Shown one piece after another: positions 37,720 to 46,976 of a DNA stretch of 64,000 bases (within the stretch, counting starts at the first letter, position 1; each line of letters opens with the position of its first letter). A model generated the notes under the pieces. The model was given only the letters and a program-made list of their open reading frames with translations, made no database searches and was not told the origin of the DNA. The position numbers were made by a program, and so were the translations under genes. The DNA comes from Mesorhizobium sp. CU3. GTDB taxonomy: Bacteria; Pseudomonadota; Alphaproteobacteria; Rhizobiales; Rhizobiaceae. Where the stretch lies: the NCBI RefSeq assembly GCF_006442965.1, contig NZ_VFWX01000012.1:151695-215694 (forward strand), written 5' to 3'.

Positions 37720-39684
37720 CTAAATACGCCGCCCAACCTTGAGCCCTTCGAGAACGGCCTCTTCGGCGGTGCGAGGAGTTAGGCAGTCGCCTGCCAGATA
37801 TGTCTCAATGTTAAGCCCAGCTACCTCAGTTTCGAGCGTTCTGTCCGCTCGTGCGCCGTCGCAAAGCACCAACGTATCTATCCCCTCGAGGACTAAGGGC
37901 TTCATCGCCATGATGTGTTCGAAATACACATTATCCTCGTCAGCGCCATATAACCGCGCATAGTTCACTACCCTTACGCCCGCGTCGAAAAGCCGTCCCG
38001 CAGCTTCATCGCGGACATACAGCGGAACCATTTCGCCAGGCTGCACGCCGGTGATGGCGAGCGTCACCTCGTGCCCTTCGGAGGCAAGTTGCAGGCTTAC
38101 GCCGATCCCCACCCAATCGCACATCGAGTCCGCAACCACGACGCGTTGACCGGCCTTTACTGCGCCTGAAAGAACATCTGCCGCAACTATTGTCGTCATG
38201 CCTTCGAACCTTGTGGGGTCAAAGGCAGCAGGCTTGCCCCCTGTCGCGATCACCAGGGCGTCGACCGCCATTGATTCCAATAGGTTGCGGGTAACGCGAG
38301 TTCTCATGCGAACCTCGATGCCAGCAAGTTGCACTTCTCGGCTCAGATTTGTGACGATACCGCCGAATTCGGAGCGGCCTGGGATCTTTGCTGCAAGATT
38401 TGCCTGGCCGCCAAGCTGCCCCCCAGCCTCGCAAAGGATAACGTCGTGGCCGCGCGCTGCAGCCACGACCGCGGCCTTCATTCCGGCCGGGCCACCTCCA
38501 GCGACCAGCACTCGCTTGCGTAGAGCCGCTGGCGGATAGATCGCGAGTGAAGTTTCGCGACCGGACTCCGGGTATTGTATGCATGAGACACTGTAGCCCC
38601 GTTGCATATGGCCGATACAAGCTTGGTCACATCCGATGCAGGCGCGAATATCATCTAGGCGGCGCTCTTGAATCTTTTTGGCGACTAGCGGGTCGCAGAT
38701 CATTGCCCGGGTCATCCCCACGGCGTCGGCGGCCCCACGTCTCACCGCCAGTTCGGCAACCTGGGGCGTGTTGAACCTGCCGGTAACGATCACCGGCGCT
38801 TTCAGAACTTTCTTGGCCTTCTCCCCAAAAGGCGTTACGTAGCCTGCCGCAAGCGCCATCGGAGGTACAACGTGGATCGTCCCCGACTTGGTCGATGCGC
38901 CCCCCACGACGAGATGATAGTAGTCGACAAGAGCTGCCTTCTCCAAACGGCGCATCATGTCCAAAGCATCGTCGGCATCCAGCCCAACATTATCGAGGTC
39001 AGCTGCTGACAGTCGGATGCCGACCACATAACCGATACCCACTGCATGGCGAATGGCCTCACACACTTCTAGAATGAACCGGAAACGGTTCTCGGCGCTC
39101 CCCCCATATTCGTCGGTTCGGTTGTTCACCCCCTGCGTCAGAAACTGCGCGGGCAAATAGCCATGACTACCGCAGATTTCGACACCATCCAGCCCAGCAA
39201 ATTGGACCCGTTTGGCGGCGGCAGCATAAGACCGAATTACCGATTTAATGTCGGCGAGGGACATCGCCCGAGGTACGATGTGATGTCTCTCGGACATAAG
39301 GTTGGAGGAGGAGTACGTTACCGGTGCGGATCCATCCAAAGAGTAGGTCGCAGCGCGCCCCGAGTGGAGGAGCTGGCCGAAAACAACCCCGCCTTCGGCA
39401 TGCACTGCCTCTGCCATCCGACGGAAGCCTGGGATCGACTCGTCTGTAAAGAGTTGAATCTGATGCTCGTAGGTAGCCGAATTTTCATCGATGCTGGCGG
39501 CGGCCAGGATCTGGAGGCCTGCGCCTCCACGCGTCCGCGCGACTTGGTAGGCGATATAGGCGTCCGTCACCATTCCCTTCTCTTGGAGCGCCGTATCATG
39601 TGCTGTGAAGACCATTCGGTTCTTCAGCCGCACGTTGCCGATTTGCAGCGGCGTCAACAGTTGCGAAATGCTAGCTTCGCTCAT
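37720..39684 (-). CDS. NADH:flavin oxidoreductase, FadH/TMADH type (OYE2)
   Basis: 654-residue paralog of OYE1 with the same domain order: FMN barrel, iron-sulfur cysteines (CIGCDQACIGHMQRGYSVSC), FAD/NAD(P)H region (GGGPAGMKAAVV). By eye well over half of the residues match OYE1. Unlike OYE1 it keeps the usual GSHGYLPAQFL active-site segment with Tyr. The promoter on the minus strand is TTGACA (39974-39969), 16 bases, TATGAG (39952-39947), with IclR-type box S5 five bases upstream of the -35. It shares its control region with cupin2. Confidence 0.9.
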   Translation of the reverse strand: MSEASISQLLTPLQIGNVRLKNRMVFTAHDTALQEKGMVTDAYIAYQVARTRGGAGLQILAAASIDENSATYEHQIQLFTDESIPGFRRMAEAVHAEGGVVFGQLLHSGRAATYSLDGSAPVTYSSSNLMSERHHIVPRAMSLADIKSVIRSYAAAAKRVQFAGLDGVEICGSHGYLPAQFLTQGVNNRTDEYGGSAENRFRFILEVCEAIRHAVGIGYVVGIRLSAADLDNVGLDADDALDMMRRLEKAALVDYYHLVVGGASTKSGTIHVVPPMALAAGYVTPFGEKAKKVLKAPVIVTGRFNTPQVAELAVRRGAADAVGMTRAMICDPLVAKKIQERRLDDIRACIGCDQACIGHMQRGYSVSCIQYPESGRETSLAIYPPAALRKRVLVAGGGPAGMKAAVVAAARGHDVILCEAGGQLGGQANLAAKIPGRSEFGGIVTNLSREVQLAGIEVRMRTRVTRNLLESMAVDALVIATGGKPAAFDPTRFEGMTTIVAADVLSGAVKAGQRVVVADSMCDWVGIGVSLQLASEGHEVTLAITGVQPGEMVPLYVRDEAAGRLFDAGVRVVNYARLYGADEDNVYFEHIMAMKPLVLEGIDTLVLCDGARADRTLETEVAGLNIETYLAGDCLTPRTAEEAVLEGLKVGRRI

Positions 39685-39979
39685 TCAATCCATATCCCCG
39701 AAACATGATCCAAAAGGTCTTGCCTAAAATCCGTCATCCAAACTGAGAAGCGGACTATTGGCATTGGCCACTCAGTCACTATTGGATCTGCCAATCGGGG
39801 TCGGGTCATTCATCACCTGAACCTGCACAAGACGGAGCGATCCAAAAATACGGTGGTTATACCGCGTGGGTTCCCTTTCGCTGTCAGACGCGAAAGCGCT
39901 CGCGCCACATTCGCTTCGCAAGGTGCAACCCGTCGCGTTCCACTAACTCATATCGTCCGCAGCGAAGCTGTCAAGCAAT

Positions 39980-39998
39980 TTGGAATTAGGTTCCGACT
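39980..39998. promoter_or_regulatory. IclR-type box S5 (OYE2)
   Basis: TTGGAATTAGGTTCCGACT, immediately upstream of the OYE2 -35 hexamer on the minus strand. The centre-to-centre distance to S6 is 42 bases, four DNA turns. The surrounding 519-base divergent region (39685-40203) contains no gene. Confidence 0.65.
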
Positions 39999-40021
39999 TT
40001 GCCCCTTATAGGCTTACCAAA

Positions 40022-40040
40022 AATCGAAACTGAATTCCAA
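40022..40040. promoter_or_regulatory. IclR-type box S6 (cupin2)
   Basis: Read on the minus strand it is TTGGAATTCAGTTTCGATT, one substitution in the TTCC core. It lies 17 bases before a TTGACC -35-like element (40058-40063) that faces cupin2. Confidence 0.5.
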
Positions 40041-40203
40041 AACGTCCTGCGGCGCGCTTGACCAATCCGACGCAAATGGTGGATATAAGGATATGCTAGC
40101 CGACCAGTCGGTACTGGTGGTTACCCGGTGAGGCGGTCCGCCAATTCAGGGCAGGCATGAGTCGCAAGGTCGTCAAAGCCAGCTGCAAAAATTGGGGATC
40201 CCA

Positions 40204-40713
40204 ATGAAGGTCGAGACAATATTTCTCAAGCCCACGCCGACAGTGCCCAACTCACGTCTTCCGGTGCTAATCTACCGCGGTATCATCTCAGGCAGCATCG
40301 CCAATTTCGAGGCGACCATACGGGCCAACGGTTGGTTCCCGGACTGGTACAGCAAGATGGGGCTCTATCCAAAGCACCACTTTCACAGCGATGCTCATGA
40401 GCTGATCGGCTTTGCCAGCGGCGCCCAGACAGGACGGCTCGGCGGAGATGGGGGTGTTGATGTCGAACTGGAAAAGGGCGACGTCGTCGTGATTCCGGCC
40501 GGCGTTGGTCACCTGGGCATTGGGATCAGCGACGACATTCTGGCCATAGGCGCTTACCCGTTGGGCTACGGCATTCGCGATTTCCGGCTATGCGAGGCGT
40601 CAGAGTTTGCCGAAGCTTTTCGTAAGGTTCAGCAGGTTCCGGTGCCTCCGACGGACCCATTCCTGGGCGCTACAGGCCCGCTTCCGGAAATTTGGATGAA
40701 TGCGGCAGCATAG
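40204..40713 (+). CDS. YjlB-like cupin protein 2
   Basis: 169 residues from the ATG at 40204 (GGGGA upstream; a TTG at 40192 is the alternative). Cupin motif 1 is HHFHSDAHELIGFASGAQTGRLGG and motif 2 GDVVVIPAGVGHLGIGISDD. It aligns end to end with cupin1, including FLKPTPTVPNSRLPVLIYRG and DPFLGATGPLPEIW. Conserved His and Glu ligands suggest that a metal is bound. The small helical gene follows at once. Confidence 0.83.
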   Translation: MKVETIFLKPTPTVPNSRLPVLIYRGIISGSIANFEATIRANGWFPDWYSKMGLYPKHHFHSDAHELIGFASGAQTGRLGGDGGVDVELEKGDVVVIPAGVGHLGIGISDDILAIGAYPLGYGIRDFRLCEASEFAEAFRKVQQVPVPPTDPFLGATGPLPEIWMNAAA

Positions 40714-40750
40714 ACGCTGGCCGGGTTATAGCTCAATGGAGACGAGGACG

Positions 40751-41038
40751 ATGAAGGCTCCGCCACCTGCTGACCAACACAATTTTCTCGCCGATAATGA
40801 TGCCTACCTGAAGGGCGCGAGCGGGGCCGATGGCGGCGAGACAGCCGAAACCCACGTCGATCACCTGCTCGGTATCAGGCGGAAGCTGGTCGTCCGGCGC
40901 CGGCAACTCGCCGCCGACGCGAAGAACAATGAGATTGTGTACCTCGGACGAGCAATCGATATCCATAGACTCCAAGAGCTTCTTCGAGCCATCGATGAAG
41001 CGATCCTGGACGAGCGCCACAGTCAGCCGACCTCCTAA
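40751..41038 (+). CDS. Small helical protein 2, cupin-associated
   Basis: 95 residues from the ATG at 40751 (GAGG just upstream; another ATG at 40736 is possible). Same pattern as small protein 1: LLGIRRKLVVRRRQLAADAK, then LGRAIDIHRLQELLRAIDEA. The N-terminal third is Asp/His-rich and not conserved. No known domain. Its repeated position 30-40 bases after a YjlB-like cupin points to a protein-protein partner or a conserved small subunit. Confidence 0.75.
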   Translation: MKAPPPADQHNFLADNDAYLKGASGADGGETAETHVDHLLGIRRKLVVRRRQLAADAKNNEIVYLGRAIDIHRLQELLRAIDEAILDERHSQPTS

Positions 41039-41114
41039 TCTCGGTCGCGCTGAACAAAGCCCTCCATGCTATTTGACAAGCGACGGGTGACGTCGTGCCC
41101 CGTTTCTCTTCACC

Positions 41115-41160
41115 TTGACGATGTCTACGAAAGGCGCTTTATTGGAATTGCGTTCCGAAA
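41115..41160 (+). promoter_or_regulatory. Promoter of importer III with IclR-type box S3
   Basis: TTGACG (41115-41120), 17-base spacer, TTTATT (41138-41143). Box S3, TTGGAATTGCGTTCCGAAA, occupies 41142-41160 and overlaps the -10, a repressor-like arrangement that differs from S1 and S5. The binding-protein gene of importer III starts 61 bases later. Confidence 0.6.
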
Positions 41161-41220
41161 ATGCGGGGTACGGAGAGACACTCACCCGCTTGGGAAACGG
41201 TCACAAAAAAGGGGAACCGC

Positions 41221-42306
41221 ATGAACACGACGTCTCGAAGCGCATACCGCCCAACAAGGCGAGATATCTTCAAAACAGGCTTGGGTGTGGGCGTCAGCTT
41301 GGCTGCAGGTACCCTAACAATGCCCGCGATCGCGCAGTCCAAGCCTGATCAGCTTTTGGTAGCGGACGGAGGTTCGATCCTCCGTGACGCGTACACCAAG
41401 GCGTACTATGAACCGTTCACGCAAAAGACGGGCATCAAAGTTGTCCCTCAGTCCTATATGGGCGCTGCCGAGATCAAGGCGATTGTCGACAACAAGGCGT
41501 GGGGGCAGGGTGATGTTGCATTGACGGGGACTGCGGAAGCCGCGGTCGTCAGCACTCAGGGCTTGGCGGAAAAGATCGACTACGGCAACATTGACCGCGC
41601 CGATTTCTTCGACAGCATGTCGTCAGACGACTGGTTCATGACGCTGGTTGCCGCAAGCTGTTTAGCCTGGAATACGGAAAAGTTCCCAGGTGACAAGGCG
41701 CCGAAAAGTTGGACGGACTTTTTCAAAAAGAGTGGATCCTTTCCAGGACGCCGTACCTTGCAGAAGGCCGCAACTCTAACATTGGACATTGCCGCGATTG
41801 GCGACGGAGTCGCCCGCGATAAGCTGTATCCATTGGACATAAACCGGTCTATCGCCAGCCTGGACCGAATTCGGGATGATATCGTCTGGTGGGAGAGCGG
41901 CTCGCAGTCCCAGCAGAACATGGTCAGCGGCGAGGCCGATTTGGGCTTCCTGTGGAATGGTCGAGCTCAGCAATTGAAGGACCAAGGCAAACCCATCGAC
42001 TTCACTTTCCAAGATGCTGTTCTCGACGGAGACGCCTTTGTGATCCCGAAGGGTCACCCCAACGCCAAGTGGGCACATGAACTTGCCGTCGTCTTCGCCG
42101 ACGGGAAAAACCAGGCGAAATTCACCGAGCTCCTCCCCTACGGCGCAGCGACAAAATCAGGTGTCGCCCTGGTTTCTCCTGCGAGGCTGGCGGTGACGCC
42201 GACAGGACCTGAGAATAGAAAGGTCACAGTTCTGCAGGATTTTGCCTGGTGGGCGAAAAATGGCGAGGAGGCCATGCGGCGCTTCACCGAATGGACGATT
42301 GGCTGA
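41221..42306 (+). CDS. ABC transporter III substrate-binding protein
   Basis: 361 residues from the ATG at 41221 with AAGGGGAA upstream. The signal contains a twin-Arg-like TRRDIFKTG and ends near AIAQS. The mature protein (DQLLVADGGSILRDAYTKAYYEPFTQKTGIKV) is a paralog of the importer II protein. Aromatic residues around DDWFMTLVAASCLAW and WWESGSQSQQNMV may line the site. First gene of a four-gene operon; a strong hairpin follows it as in operon II. Confidence 0.87.
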   Translation: MNTTSRSAYRPTRRDIFKTGLGVGVSLAAGTLTMPAIAQSKPDQLLVADGGSILRDAYTKAYYEPFTQKTGIKVVPQSYMGAAEIKAIVDNKAWGQGDVALTGTAEAAVVSTQGLAEKIDYGNIDRADFFDSMSSDDWFMTLVAASCLAWNTEKFPGDKAPKSWTDFFKKSGSFPGRRTLQKAATLTLDIAAIGDGVARDKLYPLDINRSIASLDRIRDDIVWWESGSQSQQNMVSGEADLGFLWNGRAQQLKDQGKPIDFTFQDAVLDGDAFVIPKGHPNAKWAHELAVVFADGKNQAKFTELLPYGAATKSGVALVSPARLAVTPTGPENRKVTVLQDFAWWAKNGEEAMRRFTEWTIG

Positions 42307-42313
42307 GGGAATG

Positions 42314-42351
42314 GGAAAGTCGGCGGCGGCAGGTCCGTCCGCCGGCTTTCC
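42314..42351. terminator. 13-bp hairpin after the importer III binding-protein gene
   Basis: GGAAAGTCGGCGG pairs with CCGCCGGCTTTCC (one G-T pair) over a 12-base loop, with no T-run. Its location matches the hairpin after the importer II binding protein, although the sequences are unrelated, suggesting conserved differential expression rather than true termination. Confidence 0.6.
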
Positions 42352-42492
42352 TCGTTTCAAAGTGCGGCAATCCCCTGAGGCCATGTTTATTGTCTGGGGC
42401 GGAGACCTTTTTGGCGATCGGTTGGACATATGCCGACTCGTCGTCGCAGACCTACGCTCTTAGCTGACCGAACAAAGTTGGAAATGATCGAA

Positions 42493-43329
42493 ATGTCGAA
42501 GGCTTGGAGTTTGGAGAAGGGGTACCGCATACTGAGCCTGCCAGTACTACTTTTTCTCGGCCCCGCCTTTTTGCTTCCGTTAATTGTTGTGGTCGTTAGA
42601 AGTTTCGCTGAGCCAACTCTGGGACTCGAAAACTACGTATATATTTTTACCAGCCGCGCGCACATCGTGGTGCTTATCAATACCTTTCGTACCGCGTTCA
42701 CAGTCACTGTCGTGACCCTTTTGCTTGGATATCCCTTTGCGTACTTGATGTCTCGAGCATCTGGTCTCAAGCTTAACATGATGCTTGCGCTGGTAATGAT
42801 TCCGTTTTGGACAAGCGTTATTATTCGTACATATGCCTGGATTTCTCTCCTTCAACAACGTGGTTTGGTGAACAACTTCCTCGTGCACATGGGCATAATC
42901 GACGCGCCACTCCGTCTTTTGAATAACCAACTTGGGGTCCATATTGGGATGGTGCAGATTCTACTCCCCCTGATGATCCTCCCGCTCCTTAGCACCATGC
43001 GTCAACTCGATATGACCAAAGTGCAGGCTGCAGAGATCATCGGAGCCAACCCCTTACAGGTATTCTACTACGTATATCTCCCTATGACGCTGCCTGGCGT
43101 CTTCGCGGGGTTCCTTCTGGTCTTCATCACTGCGCTGGGATTCTACGTGACACCTGCACTTATGGGAGGCAGTCGCGACGCTATGGTATCGATGCTAATA
43201 GAACAGCATGTTCGCAAGACCTTGAACTGGCCACTCGCCTCCGCACTGTCGGCGACACTGCTGTTCATGGCGGGTATTCTCTTCGTTATTTATGAGCGGC
43301 TCACTGTACAAAGATCGAATAGGGTCTAA
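42493..43329 (+). CDS. ABC transporter III permease, PotB type
   Basis: 278 residues; the ATG at 42493 (MSKAWSLEKGYRI) is chosen because it aligns with the importer II start MSKSKVW, with an ATG at 42484 as the alternative. Six hydrophobic segments; EAA loop KVQAAEIIGANPLQVFYYVYLPMTLPG. Paralog of 33631-34485. Six bases separate it from the PotC-type gene. Confidence 0.87.
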   Translation: MSKAWSLEKGYRILSLPVLLFLGPAFLLPLIVVVVRSFAEPTLGLENYVYIFTSRAHIVVLINTFRTAFTVTVVTLLLGYPFAYLMSRASGLKLNMMLALVMIPFWTSVIIRTYAWISLLQQRGLVNNFLVHMGIIDAPLRLLNNQLGVHIGMVQILLPLMILPLLSTMRQLDMTKVQAAEIIGANPLQVFYYVYLPMTLPGVFAGFLLVFITALGFYVTPALMGGSRDAMVSMLIEQHVRKTLNWPLASALSATLLFMAGILFVIYERLTVQRSNRV

Positions 43330-43335
43330 CAGGCA

Positions 43336-44157
43336 ATGTGGTCAACGTTCACCAAGCTTCAGTCTGCTGTGCTTCACGGTGTCGTCTACCTGACGATGGC
43401 CTATCTCATCATTCCGACCCTAATCATTCTGCCAATCTCGTTGAGCAGCGAGCGGTACCTGTCATTTCCCCCGGCCGGCTATTCGTTGCAGTGGTATAAA
43501 AGCTTCATCGACAACCCAGGCTATGCCCACTCGATGCTGAACACCCTCAAGGTCGGCATTCCCGTGACAATCTTGTCCATGGCCCTCGGAACGCTGGCTG
43601 CGCTGTCGGTTGTCCGGGGCAACTTGCCCATGCAGCGCTCATTTTCGGCTCTGGTGCTCGCCCCGTTGATGCTTCCGCAGATTATTCTAGCGATCGGCCT
43701 CTTTCCCGTTCTCGCGTCAGTGAACCTGCTAGGTGGGTTTGTAGGGATCATTATCGCCCACACCGTCATATCCATCCCGCTCGTCATGATCACAGTCAGC
43801 GCCGCGTTGCGAGGCTTCGGGCCGAACTATGAGCTCGCCGCCATGACAATGGGCGCCAATTGGTGGCAGACATTCTGGAGCGTAACCTTCCCGATGATCC
43901 GACCCGCTGTCCTAGTTGGAGGATTGTTCGCCTTTGCCGCCTCGTTTGACGAAATTATCATCGCGCTGTTTTTGACCGACTTCAATTCAGTCACGCTGCC
44001 GAAGTTTATGTTCAGCGAGCTGCAATATCAGCTAGACCCGACTATCGCTGCAGCATCGACTGTTGTAGTTTCGATATCGCTCATCCTGTTGACGATTGTC
44101 GCGTTGATACAACGACGGTCCTCCTCCATTGTCAGTAAGGCGCAGAACAGAGCATGA
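43336..44157 (+). CDS. ABC transporter III permease, PotC type
   Basis: 273-residue inner-membrane permease with segment LIIPTLIILPISLSSERYLSFP and EAA loop YELAAMTMGANWWQTFWSVTFPMIR. Paralog of the importer II PotC (same ASFDEIIIALFLTD segment). Its stop overlaps the ATPase start by four bases. Confidence 0.88.
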   Translation: MWSTFTKLQSAVLHGVVYLTMAYLIIPTLIILPISLSSERYLSFPPAGYSLQWYKSFIDNPGYAHSMLNTLKVGIPVTILSMALGTLAALSVVRGNLPMQRSFSALVLAPLMLPQIILAIGLFPVLASVNLLGGFVGIIIAHTVISIPLVMITVSAALRGFGPNYELAAMTMGANWWQTFWSVTFPMIRPAVLVGGLFAFAASFDEIIIALFLTDFNSVTLPKFMFSELQYQLDPTIAAASTVVVSISLILLTIVALIQRRSSSIVSKAQNRA

Positions 44158-45233
44158 GTGAGATACGTGGCCACAAAGTTAGTTTCATCGAAATTACGAA
44201 ATCATACGGTCAGGTAGTTGCACTTCATCCAGCTAACCTTGAAATCGAAGCCGGCGAGGTTTTCGCAATTATCGGGCCGAGCGGTTCTGGAAAATCGACG
44301 TTACTTGGATTGACGGCAGGATATACAACACCTACTGCAGGTGAGATCCGGATTGACGGTGCCAACATCGCAGACAAACCACCGTTCAAACGCAATATCG
44401 GCATGGTGTTTCAGGGTTACTCGCTGTTTCCTCATATGACGGTTGCCGAGAACATCAGCTTTCCGCTGAGAGTCCGGAATGTGCCGAAGCCAGAAATTGC
44501 AACGCGTCTGAAGCGCATGATCGACCTGGTGAGGCTGAGCGGAATGGCCGATCGCTATCCGGCAGCCTTGTCCGGCGGCCAGCAGCAACGCGTTGCGCTC
44601 GCGCGCGCCGCTATCTACAACCCCCTCCTATTGCTGATGGATGAGCCGCTCAGCGCGCTGGATAAGAACTTGCGCGACGAGATGCAGTACGAGATCAAAC
44701 AGTTTCACCAGGCAGTCGGTTCGACCTTTTTGTACGTAACGCATGACCAGGGCGAGGCTGCTTCGCTAGCCGACCGTATAGCGATCATGCGTGATGGACG
44801 GATCGAACAGATAGGCGGCGCGCGTGAATTGTATGAAATGCCTAGCAGCCGCTTCGTGGCTTCTTTTCTCGGGCACGCAAACATCTTCGAGATAACCGAC
44901 CTGATTCCGAAGGGCAACGGTGTCGATGTGCGGACGAGCTTTGGCGCGATATTGCACTCATCCCAAGTTCCAGGCTCGGCTAACGTCTGTGCATGCGTGC
45001 GGCCTGAAGCAATGTCGATCGCGACCACAACTTTGACGACAGACAATACCGTGGCTGGAGTGGTCGAGGACATCACTTTTATAACCGGCTCCACTCGGTA
45101 CAAGGTCCGCGTCGAGAATGGCCCGCAAGTGCATCTTGTACAGCCCACTACTCGTCTGCTCGAAGCCATTGCAGTGGGCCGGCGTGTCCATCTCGGCTGG
45201 TCAGCATCAGATATGCTTCTGGTCCGCAACTGA
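44154..45233 (+). CDS. ABC transporter III ATPase, PotA type
   Basis: 359-residue ATPase with Walker A GPSGSGKST (about 41-49), signature LSGGQQQRVALARAA and Walker B LLLMDEPLSALD, plus a C-terminal TOBE region (ACVRPEAMSIATT). Closely related to the importer II ATPase. Last gene of operon III; the NmrA-like gene follows after 99 bases and may be read from the same transcript. Confidence 0.9.
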   Translation: MSEIRGHKVSFIEITKSYGQVVALHPANLEIEAGEVFAIIGPSGSGKSTLLGLTAGYTTPTAGEIRIDGANIADKPPFKRNIGMVFQGYSLFPHMTVAENISFPLRVRNVPKPEIATRLKRMIDLVRLSGMADRYPAALSGGQQQRVALARAAIYNPLLLLMDEPLSALDKNLRDEMQYEIKQFHQAVGSTFLYVTHDQGEAASLADRIAIMRDGRIEQIGGARELYEMPSSRFVASFLGHANIFEITDLIPKGNGVDVRTSFGAILHSSQVPGSANVCACVRPEAMSIATTTLTTDNTVAGVVEDITFITGSTRYKVRVENGPQVHLVQPTTRLLEAIAVGRRVHLGWSASDMLLVRN

Positions 45234-45332
45234 CGCCAGCGGCGTATTTCCCGTCTCAACCACCGTCGCTAACGGCGGCCTGAATTCGGAGCCAGCAAGA
45301 GGGAATCCACTACCAATGCAAAGGTTGGTGAT

Positions 45333-46220
45333 ATGAAAAAGATTCTGATTGTGGGCGCCACAGGCAACTTTGCGTCTCACGTGGCCCGGGAACTTGCTAC
45401 GCTAGGCGATATCGCGTTGCGGGTGACCAGCCGCTCGGAAAAAGGGTTGGCCAAGCTGAGCAAGGAGTTCCCCCATGCTGAAGTGGTTCGGGCGGAGTGG
45501 ACGGACCGTGACAGCCTGGTCAAGGCGTTCGCGGGGGTTGATCGCGCCCTGATGATAACGCCGGATCTAACAGACGAGGCGGTCGTCGTTCCCAACACCA
45601 TCGCTGCCATCGAGACTTCGCCCAATTTCGACCTATTGGTCCGCCTCATAGCTATTCCGCCGATTACAGCCGATGAGATGACAGAAGAATGGCTAAACAC
45701 GAAGGTCGGTACAGCTGCCCATTGGGTAGCGAAGGACGCGTTTAAGGGTAGCGACGTGCCGATCGCATATGTCAATGTCTCCGCTTGGACGGCTTACACG
45801 CTGCCCTGGTTATGCGGCGAGGCCATTAGAACCCGACGGGAAATGCCGATCACAGGAGACGCCTTACGCAACTGGATCGTTGAAAGCGACGCGAGTGAAT
45901 TGATGGCGAAGATGCTGAAAGAGGGTTCAGATCCGCATCAGGGCGAGGAATACATCGTCACCGGCCCGGAAAAGCTGACCTTTCCCGATATTGCACGTAT
46001 CCTCAGCGAGGAGCTTGGGGAAGTGGTCACTTGGGTCGATTCTTCAGATTCCTATGAAAGCACCGCCGGAGACATGGCCGAGGCGCTTGCCATCTATACC
46101 CGCTATTCGGCAATGCACGGCCACAAGCAGCCCGTCACCGACACGATCAATAAGCAGTTGGGGCGGCCCGCAACGTCGCTAAGGCAGTATTTTCGAAACA
46201 ACCTGCATTTGTTCAAGTGA
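45333..46220 (+). CDS. NmrA-like / atypical SDR NAD(P)-binding protein
   Basis: 295 residues opening MKKILIVGATGNFASHVARELA, the GxxGxxG motif of atypical short-chain dehydrogenases. The middle has no YxxxK catalytic pair, as in NmrA and NAD(P)H azoreductase-type proteins, and EEYIVTGPEKLTFPDIARILSEELG is the usual substrate-domain segment. It may be a quinone or azo-type reductase or a redox sensor. AAAGG lies upstream of the ATG. Downstream of importer III and convergent with the flavin-reductase pair. Confidence 0.8.
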   Translation: MKKILIVGATGNFASHVARELATLGDIALRVTSRSEKGLAKLSKEFPHAEVVRAEWTDRDSLVKAFAGVDRALMITPDLTDEAVVVPNTIAAIETSPNFDLLVRLIAIPPITADEMTEEWLNTKVGTAAHWVAKDAFKGSDVPIAYVNVSAWTAYTLPWLCGEAIRTRREMPITGDALRNWIVESDASELMAKMLKEGSDPHQGEEYIVTGPEKLTFPDIARILSEELGEVVTWVDSSDSYESTAGDMAEALAIYTRYSAMHGHKQPVTDTINKQLGRPATSLRQYFRNNLHLFK

Positions 46221-46478
46221 GACTAGGTAGAGGGTCGGCTCGGTTCAGAGCTCTTGAGTTGAGGGAATTGCTATTGATCAATGTAGAGGATGCGCAGTTC
46301 AGATTATGAACGGTTCCGCCCGGCGCTGGCGTCATGCTTTTTGCCGGCGTCGAGCGCAAAGATGACCTCGCAATGATAGCCGGAAAACCGCCTGCTGCGA
46401 TCGGTAGAGCCGGGGTCGATGATATGATCTAAGAGCGATTCTTGTGGCGAACACGGTTGGCGTTCCCAACTGCCCGCG
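46221..46478. other. Short convergent gap, nothing recognised
   Basis: About 260 bases between the NmrA-like gene and the flavin reductase stop. A minus-strand open frame crosses it but overlaps the reductase and shows no domain. Confidence 0.3.
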
Positions 46479-46976
46479 TCAACCCGTTGCAAGCTGGTGA
46501 TATCGCCCCCTGTAGTAGAGCAGGGGAGAGGAGTGTTCGTCGCCTCTGGGTTCGCCAATCTGGTTCACTTCGGCGATGATCACCCAGTGATCGCCGGCCT
46601 CGTGCTCAGCATGCAGCCTGCAATCAAGCCATAGAAGTGTACCCTCTATGACCGGGTTGCCGCCTTCGGTCGTGTTCCAAACGACGTCGGCCCAGCGGTC
46701 GATAGCCGATTTGGCAAAGGTGTCTGAAAGTTGCACTTGGCGGCCTGACAACACGTTGACGCAAAAACGCCCGCCCTGGCGAATCTTCGGCCAACTCGTA
46801 GATGACTTCATAACGCTGAACGACACCATGGGCGGCTCGACCGAGACACTGTAGAAGGCCTGGCACGTGAAACCCACGGGCTTGCCGTCGATCATGCTGG
46901 CGATGATCGTGATGCCCGACGCAAAATGACTCAAAGCGTCGCGGAACTGGCGTGAATTGATGACCTGTGCGTTCAT
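46479..46976 (-). CDS. Flavin reductase (FMN-binding split barrel)
   Basis: 165-residue flavin reductase domain protein. NSRQFRDALSHFASGITIIAS and PVGFTCQAFYSVSVEPPMVSFSV are the flavin-binding opening of the HpaC/ActVB/NtaB family, and CRLHAEHEAGDHWVIIAEV carries the GDH segment near the flavin. It reduces FMN or FAD with NAD(P)H for a two-component monooxygenase; the luciferase-like enzyme at 31025-32338 is the only such partner seen. Start overlaps the stop of the upstream FMN reductase (ATGA). Confidence 0.87.
   Translation of the reverse strand: MNAQVINSRQFRDALSHFASGITIIASMIDGKPVGFTCQAFYSVSVEPPMVSFSVMKSSTSWPKIRQGGRFCVNVLSGRQVQLSDTFAKSAIDRWADVVWNTTEGGNPVIEGTLLWLDCRLHAEHEAGDHWVIIAEVNQIGEPRGDEHSSPLLYYRGRYHQLATG

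Noticed and set aside
46304..46558. 84-codon minus-strand frame overlapping the flavin reductase end
   Set aside because: Overlaps a well-supported gene in another frame and shows no domain or ribosome site.
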